Below, piece by piece: positions 8,980-16,292 of a stretch of DNA of 64,000 bases; within the stretch, counting starts at the first letter, position 1; every line of letters begins with the position of its first letter. The stretch is from contig NZ_JOIZ01000011.1 in the NCBI RefSeq assembly GCF_000721605.1, positions 62,001-126,000 of the forward strand, written 5' to 3'. The position numbers and the translations under genes are program-made. The stretch comes from Streptomyces sp. NRRL S-37 (GTDB taxonomy: Bacteria; Actinomycetota; Actinomycetes; Streptomycetales; Streptomycetaceae). The notes below the pieces were generated by a model. It was not told where the DNA came from and did no database searches. It was given only the letters and a program-made list of their open reading frames with translations.

Positions 8980-9117
8980 GACGCCGTTCCAGCCGTGCGC
9001 GGGGCCCACGTGGCGCACCACGGCGTCGGCGCGCTCGACCTGCGAACCGGGGCCGTCGGGCCGGGCCCCTTCGCGCATATCACGGTCGAACAGGGCGAGT
9101 ACGGCGGCTTCATCCAT
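8980..9117 (-). pseudogene. 5' remnant of a GNAT-type acetyltransferase gene
   Basis: Starting at ATG 9117, with GAGG 8 nt upstream, 46 codons read MDEAAVLALFDRDMREGARP and continue to HVGPAHGWNGV. From family memory this matches the N-terminus of Streptomyces GNAT acetyltransferases. The frame then passes into low-complexity Pro/Arg/Gly sequence and stops at 8869 without any acetyl-CoA-binding motif. The junction near 8979 lies beside GC-rich inverted repeats. The gene seems to have lost its 3' part. It is divergent from the deaminase gene at 9200. Confidence 0.55.
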
Positions 9118-9199
9118 GCGGCAGACCTCACCACGGGGCGGTGCCCGGGGCAACGGGATTACCGTGGCTGTCGTCCGAGTACGGTGAGGAGGCCGGACC

Positions 9200-9685
9200 A
9201 TGGTCATGCGGGACGAGGAACTGCCGTACCTGCGGCGCTGTGTGGAACTGGCGGCCGAGGCGCTGGAGTCCGGGGACGAGCCGTTCGGTTCGGTGCTGGT
9301 GTCGGGGGACGGCACCGTGCTCGCCGAGGACCACAACCGCGTGGCCTCCGGCGACCGCACCCGGCACCCCGAGTTCGAGCTGGCGCGCTGGTCGGCGGCG
9401 CACATGAGCCCCGCCGAACGGGCCGCGGCCACGGTGTACACCTCCGGTGAACACTGCCCGATGTGCGCCGCCGCCCACGCCTGGGTGGGCCTCGGGCGCA
9501 TCGTGTACGTCGCCTCCTCCGAGCAGCTGGCGTCCTGGCTCGCCGAGCTGGGGGTGCCCGCCCCGCCGGTGCGGACCCTGCCCGTCGCCGAGATCGCCCC
9601 GGGCGTGACCGTGGCCGGGCCCGTCCCCGGACTGGCGGACGAGGTCAAGGAGTTGCACCGGCGGTTCCACCGCGGACACCGCTGA
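9200..9685 (+). CDS. Nucleoside/cytosine deaminase-like protein
   Basis: A 161-residue member of the CDA/tRNA-adenosine deaminase fold. The zinc signature is present as HPEFELAR (His with catalytic Glu) and SGEHCPMCAAAH (Cys pair, P-C-x-x-C type), with the substrate loop EPFGSVLVSGDGTVLAEDHN ahead of it. GGAGG lies 7 nt before ATG 9200. Relatives deaminate guanine, cytosine or modified nucleosides; the substrate cannot be read from sequence. Cytosolic. A gene remnant lies divergently upstream. Confidence 0.88.
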   Translation: MVMRDEELPYLRRCVELAAEALESGDEPFGSVLVSGDGTVLAEDHNRVASGDRTRHPEFELARWSAAHMSPAERAAATVYTSGEHCPMCAAAHAWVGLGRIVYVASSEQLASWLAELGVPAPPVRTLPVAEIAPGVTVAGPVPGLADEVKELHRRFHRGHR

Positions 9686-9716
9686 CCCGCGAGGGTCGAT
9701 CGTTTCTCCGGACGGT

Positions 9717-9884
9717 TCAGCCGTACGTCCGCCGGCGGGCACGGCGGTACAGGGCGACTCCGCCCAGGAAGAGCGCGGCGCCGGTGCCGAGGACCGGGAG
9801 CGTCCGGCCGGCGCCCGTGCCGGCGAGGGCGGCGGTGTGCGGCGGGCCGCCGCGGGACCGACGGGCGGGAGTCCCGGGGCCCGC
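9717..9884 (-). pseudogene. Orphan sortase sorting-signal tail (LAGTG, TM helix, basic end)
   Basis: Between an in-frame TAA (9887-9885) and TGA 9717, the minus strand encodes a textbook C-terminal cell-wall sorting signal. It has HTAALAGTG, a hydrophobic helix LPVLGTGAALFLGGVALY, and an RRARRRTYG basic tail. Streptomyces class E sortases recognise LAxTG. There is no start codon and no surface-protein body upstream, where the hydrolase gene now begins on the other strand. I take it as the surviving 3' end of a deleted surface-protein gene. Confidence 0.55.
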
Positions 9885-9929
9885 TTATGGTGGGCGAGGG
9901 CGCCGGTCGGGGCGTCCCTGGAGGCATCG

Positions 9930-11531
9930 ATGCTGGCCAAGCTGTCCAAGCGACCCTCGGTCCGGCGCTGTGCGGTGCGGCCCTCGGTCCGGCGCTGCGC
10001 GGCCGCCGGGGCGGTCGGACTGGCCCTGCTGGGTACGGGGCTGACGGCCACCGGCCGGGCGGATCCCGACCTCGACCGGTTCTACGACCAGAAGATCACG
10101 TGGGCGGCCTGCGAGGGCATGGACCTGCCGAAGGACCTGCAGTGCGGGGCGGTCACCGTGCCGCTCGACTACGCGAAGCCCGACGAGGGCACCCTCGAAC
10201 TGGCCCTCGCCCGCTACCGCGCCTCCGGCGACCCGCGGGGCTCGGTGCTGCTGAACTTCGGCGGCCCGGGCGGTTCGGGGGTGATGGGGCTCGCCGGCGG
10301 CCGCGAGGACTTCCTGGGCCTGACCGAGGAGTACGACGTGGTCTCCTTCGACCCCCGAGGCGTCGGCCGTTCCGCACCGGTCAGCTGCGGCACCGACGCC
10401 ACCGGCCAGGCGCTGGAGGCCACCGACGGCGAGGAGACGGCGGACCCACGCGACACGCTGCGCAAGCTGCGCGAGGTGGCCGCCGAGTGCGCCGAGCACT
10501 CGGGCCCGGTCCTCGACCACATCGGCACCGTGGACGTCGCACGCGACCTGGACGTGATGCGTCAGGCGCTCGGCGACGGGAAGCTCAACTACCTGGGGTT
10601 CTCGTACGGGACCCGGCTCGGCGCGGTGTACGCCGCCGAGTTCCCCGACAAGGTCGGCCGCATGGCGCTGGACGGCGTGGACACGCTGACCGAGCCGCTG
10701 GCCGAGCAGGGGCTGGCCGGTGCCAGGGGGCAGCAGACCGCGCTGGACAACTTCCTCACCTGGTGCACCGAGGAGCTCGCCTGTCCGTTCGGGCAGGACG
10801 CGCGCACGGCCCGCACGCAGGTCGTGGAGCTGGTCGACTCGCTCGACGAGAATCCGGTGCCGACCGACTTCGGCGGCGAGTTCACCGGTCAGGACCTGGT
10901 CGGCGCCATCGGGCAGGGCCTCTACACCAAGGAGATGTGGCCGCTGCTGCAGCGGGCGCTCGCCCAGCTCGTGGAGGACGGGGACACGCGCGGGGTGGAG
11001 GCCCTCGCGACCGGAGGGATGGCGCCGCCCGCGCCCCCGCGGGCCGACCACCCCCTCGTCGACGAGGAGGACGTGCCCCTGGACAACCTGCCGGCGGCGC
11101 TGATGGCGGTGAACTGCGCGGACGACCCCGACCGTCCGGACGCCGGACGGCTGACCCGGGACCTGGCCCGGCTGCGCGGCGCCTACGAGGAGGCCTCGCC
11201 GGTCTTCGGGCGGTACCGGCTCGCCCAGGTGGTGCTGTGTTACGGCCGTCCCAAGGGGACCGACTACATCCGTGAGCGGGTCAAGGACCTCGACACGCCG
11301 AAGATGCTGCTGGTCGGCACCCGGGGCGACCCGGCCACGCCGTACCGCTGGACGGTGGAGACGGCCGAGCGGCTCGGTCCCTCCGCCGTGGTGCTGGACA
11401 ACCGGGCCGAGGGGCACACCGGCTACGGGTCGTCCGAGTGCGTCCACCGCAAGATCGACGACTTCCTGCTCTACGGCTCCCTGCCGCGCAGCGGCAGTTC
11501 CTGCGGATCCGAGGACGACGGCCGCGTCTGA
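9930..11531 (+). CDS. Secreted alpha/beta-hydrolase, tripeptidyl-aminopeptidase type
   Basis: A 533-residue exported serine peptidase of the SlpD/SlpE/Tap type. Residues 1-45 form a long signal peptide with an Arg-rich start and AGAVGLALLGTGL. The hydrolase core carries NFGGPGGSGV (oxyanion loop), the nucleophile elbow GFSYGTRLGA, and in the C-terminal TAP-like domain the Asp of GTRGDPATP and the His of EGHTGYG. There is no lipobox Cys after the hydrophobic segment, so it is probably secreted. GGAGG lies 5 nt before ATG 9930. Such enzymes remove N-terminal tripeptides from extracellular proteins or peptides. Confidence 0.9.
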   Translation: MLAKLSKRPSVRRCAVRPSVRRCAAAGAVGLALLGTGLTATGRADPDLDRFYDQKITWAACEGMDLPKDLQCGAVTVPLDYAKPDEGTLELALARYRASGDPRGSVLLNFGGPGGSGVMGLAGGREDFLGLTEEYDVVSFDPRGVGRSAPVSCGTDATGQALEATDGEETADPRDTLRKLREVAAECAEHSGPVLDHIGTVDVARDLDVMRQALGDGKLNYLGFSYGTRLGAVYAAEFPDKVGRMALDGVDTLTEPLAEQGLAGARGQQTALDNFLTWCTEELACPFGQDARTARTQVVELVDSLDENPVPTDFGGEFTGQDLVGAIGQGLYTKEMWPLLQRALAQLVEDGDTRGVEALATGGMAPPAPPRADHPLVDEEDVPLDNLPAALMAVNCADDPDRPDAGRLTRDLARLRGAYEEASPVFGRYRLAQVVLCYGRPKGTDYIRERVKDLDTPKMLLVGTRGDPATPYRWTVETAERLGPSAVVLDNRAEGHTGYGSSECVHRKIDDFLLYGSLPRSGSSCGSEDDGRV

Positions 11532-11761
11532 GCTGCTGCCCGGCCCCTAGGACGCACAGGCCGCTTTGCTCCGAATGCCCCGTTCGTGAATTCGCCCTAT
11601 GGTGCTGTCGTGACTCCGCTCCCCCATCCGAGGGGGGCTTCCGACCCGAGGGTTGCGGTCCAACCCGAAACGATCCCTCATCGGGACGAAAGGAAATCAC
11701 CACAGCCCAGGGAAGCAACTCCCCACCGGCTGAAACCGGTGGGCCCCGCCCTAGGAGACTG
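11532..11761 (+). other. Leader of the baeRF gene containing an 8-bp perfect hairpin
   Basis: This 230-bp gap holds CCCACCGG-CTGAAA-CCGGTGGG at 11722-11743, directly before the ribosome binding site (AGGAG at 11753). The surrounding sequence (GGGAAGCAACTCCCC before the stem) is reminiscent of the right-end hairpins of IS200/IS605-type elements. No tnpA or tnpB reading frame is recognisable. It could equally be a leader hairpin affecting translation. Confidence 0.45.
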
Positions 11762-12856
11762 ATGGAGCACGATCTGAGTCCCGCGACCCTTGCCGGGCTT
11801 CGCCGCCCGCGCCCCTACCCCGCGGTGTCCGTGCTGACGCCGACGCACCGGCGCGATCCCCTCAACGCCCAGGACGCCGTCCGGCTGCGCAACGCGGTGG
11901 CCGAGGCCAAGAAGAAGCTGGAGGCCGATCCCGCGGTCACCCGGGACCGGCGCGCCGATGTGGCCCTGCAGCTCGACCGGGCCCTGAGCGAGGTCGATCT
12001 GTCGCACTCGGAGGACGGCCTGGCCATCTTCGCCGCCCCGGGCGAGCACCAGGTGTGGTCGCTCGCCCGCGCCGTGCCCGAGCGCATCGTCCTCTCGGAC
12101 ACCTTCCTGACCCGCAACCTCGTCTCCGCCCACACGGCGCAGCGGCCGTTCTGGGTGCTGTCCGTCTCCGCCGACCGGTGCACCCTGTGGAGCGGCGGCG
12201 TGGACCGGGTCGTCGAGGAACGCGCCGGCGGCTTCCCGCTGATCCGGGAGCAACGGAACTTCGACCCCGAACGGCAGGAGTGGATCGGCGACCAGCCGAG
12301 CGGCTTCCGGAGCGAGGACACCCGCCGGTTCCTGCGCGACGCGGACACCGCGCTGGGGAAGCTGCTGCGCCACCATCCGCGGCCGCTGTACGTCACCGGC
12401 GAGCCCGCCGCCCTGTCCCTGCTGGGCGAGGCCGGCAGTGCGGCCGGGGACGCCGTGCACGTTCCGCACGGCGGGCTGGCGCACGGCACGCCCGAGGCGG
12501 TGTGGCAGGCGGTGCGGCCGGTGCTGGAGGCCGAGGCCCGCAGGAGCGCCGAGGACGTGGCCCGGTCGCTGGAATCGGCCCGGGGGCGCAAGGAGTTCGC
12601 GGCCGGCGTCGACGAGCTGTGGCAGAACGCCCGGGAGGGCCGGGTCCGGCTGCTGGCCGTGGAGGAGAACTACCGGATCACGGTGCGCGACGCCGGCGAG
12701 CATCTGATCGTCGCCGAGGACGGTGACCTGGACGCCCGCGCGGACATCGTGGACGAGATCGTGGAGCAGTGCCTGGAGACCGGCGCCGAGGTCCGCTTCG
12801 TCCCGGACGGCGCGCTCGGGGGCGCGGACGGGATCGCGGCGGTGCTGCGCTACTGA
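11762..12856 (+). CDS. baeRF3-type (bacterial archaeo-eukaryotic release-factor-like) protein
   Basis: A 364-residue soluble protein. It contains PYPAVSVLTPTHRRDPLNAQ near the start and a central EERAGGFPLIREQRNFD region. The C-terminal part includes VRLLAVEENY and the end ETGAEVRFVPDGALGGADGI, typical of the eRF1 domain 3 / Pelota-like baeRF family. These proteins are predicted to act on stalled or inactive ribosomes, though family 3 lacks experimental proof. AGGAG precedes ATG 11762 at 4 nt. A stable hairpin in the leader may affect its expression. Cytosolic. Confidence 0.78.
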   Translation: MEHDLSPATLAGLRRPRPYPAVSVLTPTHRRDPLNAQDAVRLRNAVAEAKKKLEADPAVTRDRRADVALQLDRALSEVDLSHSEDGLAIFAAPGEHQVWSLARAVPERIVLSDTFLTRNLVSAHTAQRPFWVLSVSADRCTLWSGGVDRVVEERAGGFPLIREQRNFDPERQEWIGDQPSGFRSEDTRRFLRDADTALGKLLRHHPRPLYVTGEPAALSLLGEAGSAAGDAVHVPHGGLAHGTPEAVWQAVRPVLEAEARRSAEDVARSLESARGRKEFAAGVDELWQNAREGRVRLLAVEENYRITVRDAGEHLIVAEDGDLDARADIVDEIVEQCLETGAEVRFVPDGALGGADGIAAVLRY

Positions 12857-12952
12857 GGACGGGGCGACCCACCGGTCACCCGCACACGAACACGTGTCCG
12901 TCGAACGTGCGGATGAGTGGTGACGGTTGGCCGACGGGTCGTCATATCACTT

Positions 12953-12975
12953 GCGTATCATGGGAGTTGATACGC
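12953..12975. promoter_or_regulatory. Inverted repeat upstream of the SpoIIE phosphatase gene
   Basis: GCGTATCA-TGGGAGT-TGATACGC, with 8-bp perfect arms, lies 177-199 bp before ATG 13152 in a locally AT-richer intergenic region. It is a candidate operator. Confidence 0.45.
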
Positions 12976-13151
12976 CCACGGCACCTCTGACGTATTCCCG
13001 CGGGTAACCCGGCGAAGACGGTGGCATATGCCTTAGGCACCGCCTTATCGTGTGTTGCCGAATCCCTTACGGGCCGTCGCGGGCTGTGCCACAGTCGTAA
13101 CGGCCCCTCCCTCCGCCCGAAGGCCGTACCGTTCCCGCATCGGAGTGCGTC

Positions 13152-14552
13152 ATGCCGTCCCACCTCTCCGCGGACCGTCCAGCCGCCCCGCCGCCAGGAC
13201 GCGGTCCGGTCGACGCGCTCATCTCGCAGACCCGGCGGCTCAAGGGCGAGGTGGACGCGGTGCGCCGTGACACCCCGGCCGACCCGGCGGACCCGCGGGA
13301 GCGCTGGCGGCGCGCGCTGTACGACCTGGCGCTGCACCAGCTCGACGACCTGGACGGGCACCTGGCGCAACTGCGGGACGACCCGCTCCCCGTGCCGGGT
13401 CCGGCACCTGCACCGGACGACGCCCTGCTCAGCCGGGTCGGCAGCGCGGAGTGGGACCTGCTCACGGACGAGGTGCGCTGGTCCGGTGAGCTGTACCGGA
13501 TCCTGGGCCGTGACCCGGCCACCGGGCCGCTCACCCTCGACGAACTGCCCTCGCTGGTGTTCGAGGAGGACCGGCCCGCACTGACCGCGATGGTCACGGA
13601 CTGTCTGGTCGACGCCCGGCCCATCGACGGGGAGTTCCGCGTCGTACGCCCGGACGACGGCGTACGGACCGTGCACATGATGGGCGAACCGGTACTCGGT
13701 GCCGACGGCAGCACCACCTCGATGTGGGCGGTGCTGCGCGACGTCAGCGAACTGCGCCGCTACCGAAGGGCGGTGAGCGAGACCCGTGACTCGCTGCGCC
13801 GCCGGCGGCACGCCGCCGCGCGGACCGAGCACCGGCTCGCGGTCGAGCTGCAGGAGGCCGTGCTGCCGACGTGGCACGGCCCCCTGCGGCTCCCGCAGGC
13901 CGGCCCGGGAACCCTCGACCTCGCCGCGGCCCACCTGCCGCCGTCGGCGCACGCGCGGATCGGCGGCGACTGGTACGACGCCCTGGAGCTGCCCGACGGC
14001 ACGACGGTGCTCGGTGCCGGCGAGCTGACCGGGCACGGCGTCGGCGCCGCATCCGGCATGGCGATGCTGCTCGGCGCCGTGCGCGGCATGGCGATGACCG
14101 GCACCGCGCCGGGACCGCTGCTGACCTGTCTGAACCGGTTATTGGACACCACCGCGCAGCCGGCCCTGGGCAGCGCCGTCTGTCTGCGCTACCGGCCCGA
14201 GACCCGCTCGCTGCTGTGGGCGCAGGCCGGGCACCCCGCCCCGCTGCTGTTCCGCGGCGGGACGGGGTGGGCGCTGGACGCCCCGGACGGCGTGCTGCTC
14301 GGCGCCACCCCGGGCGCCTCCTACGGACAGGCCGAGGTGACCCTCGAAGCCGGCGACGTCCTGCTGCTGCACACCGACAAACCGGTGCCCGATCACACCG
14401 GAGCCACCGCCGTGCACCGTCTGCTCGCACTGGCCCCGCGCTTCGCCGCCGCCCGCACCGCACAGGACTGCGTCCGGGCGGTCGTGGAGGAGTGCGGCGC
14501 GCGGGAGCGCGACGACACCGCCTGTGTGCTCGTCGCCCGGGTCGCCCCGTAG
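13152..14552 (+). CDS. PAS-SpoIIE (PP2C-type) phosphatase with a TTA codon and altered metal site
   Basis: A 466-residue protein with an N-terminal helical region (1-90), a PAS sensor (95-205: SAEWDLLTDEVRWSGELYRI, FRVVRPDDGVRTVHMMGEP), a short coiled linker with TEHRLAVELQEAVLP, and a C-terminal SpoIIE/PP2C domain. The domain keeps IGGDWYDA and RERDDTACVLV. The usual GDxxGHG motif reads GELTGHG (Asp to Glu) and the usual TDG motif reads TDK, so activity may be altered. Codon 330 (14139-14141) is TTA and so bldA-dependent. GGAG lies 6 nt before the ATG. Family role: dephosphorylating anti-sigma antagonists in sigma-factor partner switching. It converges with the NsdA-like gene, 15 bp away. 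Confidence 0.85.
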   Translation: MPSHLSADRPAAPPPGRGPVDALISQTRRLKGEVDAVRRDTPADPADPRERWRRALYDLALHQLDDLDGHLAQLRDDPLPVPGPAPAPDDALLSRVGSAEWDLLTDEVRWSGELYRILGRDPATGPLTLDELPSLVFEEDRPALTAMVTDCLVDARPIDGEFRVVRPDDGVRTVHMMGEPVLGADGSTTSMWAVLRDVSELRRYRRAVSETRDSLRRRRHAAARTEHRLAVELQEAVLPTWHGPLRLPQAGPGTLDLAAAHLPPSAHARIGGDWYDALELPDGTTVLGAGELTGHGVGAASGMAMLLGAVRGMAMTGTAPGPLLTCLNRLLDTTAQPALGSAVCLRYRPETRSLLWAQAGHPAPLLFRGGTGWALDAPDGVLLGATPGASYGQAEVTLEAGDVLLLHTDKPVPDHTGATAVHRLLALAPRFAAARTAQDCVRAVVEECGARERDDTACVLVARVAP

Positions 14553-14567
14553 ACCGGTCCGCCCTCT

Positions 14568-16058
14568 TTACGCCTGGGCGCTGCCGCCCTTGCCCCTGGG
14601 CCGGGGCAGCACCTGTTCGATCTCCTCCCTGAGTTCCTGGATCCTCGGGTACGAGGCGTACTCGGCGGTGAGCCGGTACATCTGGCGCAGCCGGTCCCAG
14701 GTGCGGCGCGAGGAGTTCTGCCCCATCGACACCAGGGCGAGGCGCGCGAACCGGTCCGCCTGCTCGGGGTCGTCGGCGATGAAGCACGCGGAGGCCATGG
14801 ACAGGAAGTCGAAGATCTTCGACCGCTGCTGCGCGTCGACCCGCAGCGCCAGCGCCTTGTCCGCGTAGTGCTGGGCGTGCACGGCGGCGTCCGGCTCGAA
14901 CTCCGCGAGCGTCCGGTACGCCAGGGCCTGCATGCCGTACAGGTCCGCCTCGTTGAACAGCTGCATCCAGTTCGGCGGGGGCACGTCCCCCTTGTCGGAG
15001 ACGAACAGGTCCTCCGCCTGTCCCAGGGTGCGGCGCATCGCCTGGCCCTTGCCCATGGACGCCTGCGCCCACGCCTCGATGGTGTGGAACATGGCGCGGG
15101 TGCGCGGCAGGACCTCCTGGCCCGAGCCGGACTGGGCGAGCTTCATCAGGTCCATCGCCTCGTCGGGCCGGCCCAGGTGCACCATCTGCCGGGCCGCCCG
15201 GGACAGGGCCTCGCCGGCGCGCGGCCGGTCACCGCCCTCCCGGGCCGCGTGGGCGGCGATCACGAAGTACTTCTGGGCCGTGGGTTCCATGCCGACGTCG
15301 TGCGACATCCAGCCCGCGAGAACGGCGAGGTTGGCGGCGACGCCCCACAGGCGCCGCTGGAGATGGGGTGGGTGGTGGTAGGCGAGCATCCCGCCCACCT
15401 CGTTGAGCTGGCCGACCACCGCCTTGCGCTGGAGACCGCCGCCCCGGGCGGCGTCCCAGGCGCGGAACACCTCCACGGAGCGCTCCAGTTCCTCGATCTC
15501 CTGCGAGCCGATCGGGGCGGCCTCGTACCGGTCGAACCCGGCGGGGTCGGCGCGCAGGGGATCGTCGAGTCGGGGTGCGTCGGCGGTCAGGGCCGGATCG
15601 GTGTGCAGCCAGTCGTGCATGGCGCTGCTGAGTGCGGAGCCCGCGGTGAGCGCGGCACCCGCGCCCACCAAGCCGCGTCGGTTGAGCATGAGGTCCATTC
15701 CCGTGAATTCGGTGAGGACCTCGGCTGTCCGCTCGGGCGCCCACGGCACTCCGTCGGGATGTTCCGCACTCCCGGGGCGTGGCCGTTTCCCCGTACGCCC
15801 GTGCCGGACCAGACCGAGATCCTCGATGGTCACGACACGGCCGAGACGCTCGGTGAACAGGGCCGCCAGCACCCGCGGTACGGGATCGCGCGGGATCTCT
15901 CCCATGTCGATCCACCGCCGCACCCGGGAGGTGTCGGTCGCCAGCTGGGGGTGGCCCATGGCCGCCGCCTGCCGGTTGACCAGCCTCGCGAGTTCGCCCT
16001 TGGACCAGCCGGCCAGGCCGAACAGGTCCGAGAGCCGGGTGTTGGGTTGTCCGCTCAC
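14568..16058 (-). CDS. NsdA-like TPR regulator (sporulation-associated family)
   Basis: A 496-residue protein from GTG 16058 with GGGGG about 6 nt upstream. The N-terminus (SDLFGLAGWSKGELARLVNR, SRVRRWIDMGE) resembles a helix-turn-helix, and the middle and C-terminal parts are tetratricopeptide-like helical repeats (about 220-480). From memory this architecture and the start sequence match NsdA and its paralogues in Streptomyces, which negatively affect aerial development and antibiotic production. A hydrophobic AGAALTAGSALSSA near residue 160 is a family feature. Upstream lie four GCCAG-containing direct repeats. Its developmental role here is inferred from the family. Confidence 0.78.
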   Translation of the reverse strand: MSGQPNTRLSDLFGLAGWSKGELARLVNRQAAAMGHPQLATDTSRVRRWIDMGEIPRDPVPRVLAALFTERLGRVVTIEDLGLVRHGRTGKRPRPGSAEHPDGVPWAPERTAEVLTEFTGMDLMLNRRGLVGAGAALTAGSALSSAMHDWLHTDPALTADAPRLDDPLRADPAGFDRYEAAPIGSQEIEELERSVEVFRAWDAARGGGLQRKAVVGQLNEVGGMLAYHHPPHLQRRLWGVAANLAVLAGWMSHDVGMEPTAQKYFVIAAHAAREGGDRPRAGEALSRAARQMVHLGRPDEAMDLMKLAQSGSGQEVLPRTRAMFHTIEAWAQASMGKGQAMRRTLGQAEDLFVSDKGDVPPPNWMQLFNEADLYGMQALAYRTLAEFEPDAAVHAQHYADKALALRVDAQQRSKIFDFLSMASACFIADDPEQADRFARLALVSMGQNSSRRTWDRLRQMYRLTAEYASYPRIQELREEIEQVLPRPRGKGGSAQA

Positions 16059-16120
16059 GTCAAGCCCCCAGGTTCTCGGCTGAGTTGACAGTAGCCCGGT
16101 GCGGTTTGCCGGGCGACTAT

Positions 16121-16160
16121 TCGCCAGGGTTCGCCAGGGTGCGCCAGATGGTGTGCCAGG
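16121..16160. repeat. Short tandem direct repeats in the NsdA-like promoter region
   Basis: TCGCCAGGGT occurs twice exactly (16121-16130, 16131-16140), followed by GCGCCAGATG and GTGTGCCAGG, so GCCAG recurs at 10-, 10- and 12-bp intervals. The repeats lie 63-102 bp upstream of GTG 16058, on one face of the helix. They are a possible array of regulator half-sites. Confidence 0.5.
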
Positions 16161-16292
16161 GGACATCGGGTGTCGAGTAGGAACGCGCCACCACGACCCC
16201 GTCGCACAGGGGCATTCCCCCAGGGTGCGCCCGGGCGGCCGGGCCGGGTGGTGCACTGACGTCGCAGGCACACGAAGGGATCTGTATCACCC

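Noticed and set aside
16085..16090. TTGACA as a -35 box for the plus-strand phosphotransferase
   Set aside because: No acceptable -10 hexamer occurs 16-19 nt downstream, and the site is about 200 bp from the gene.
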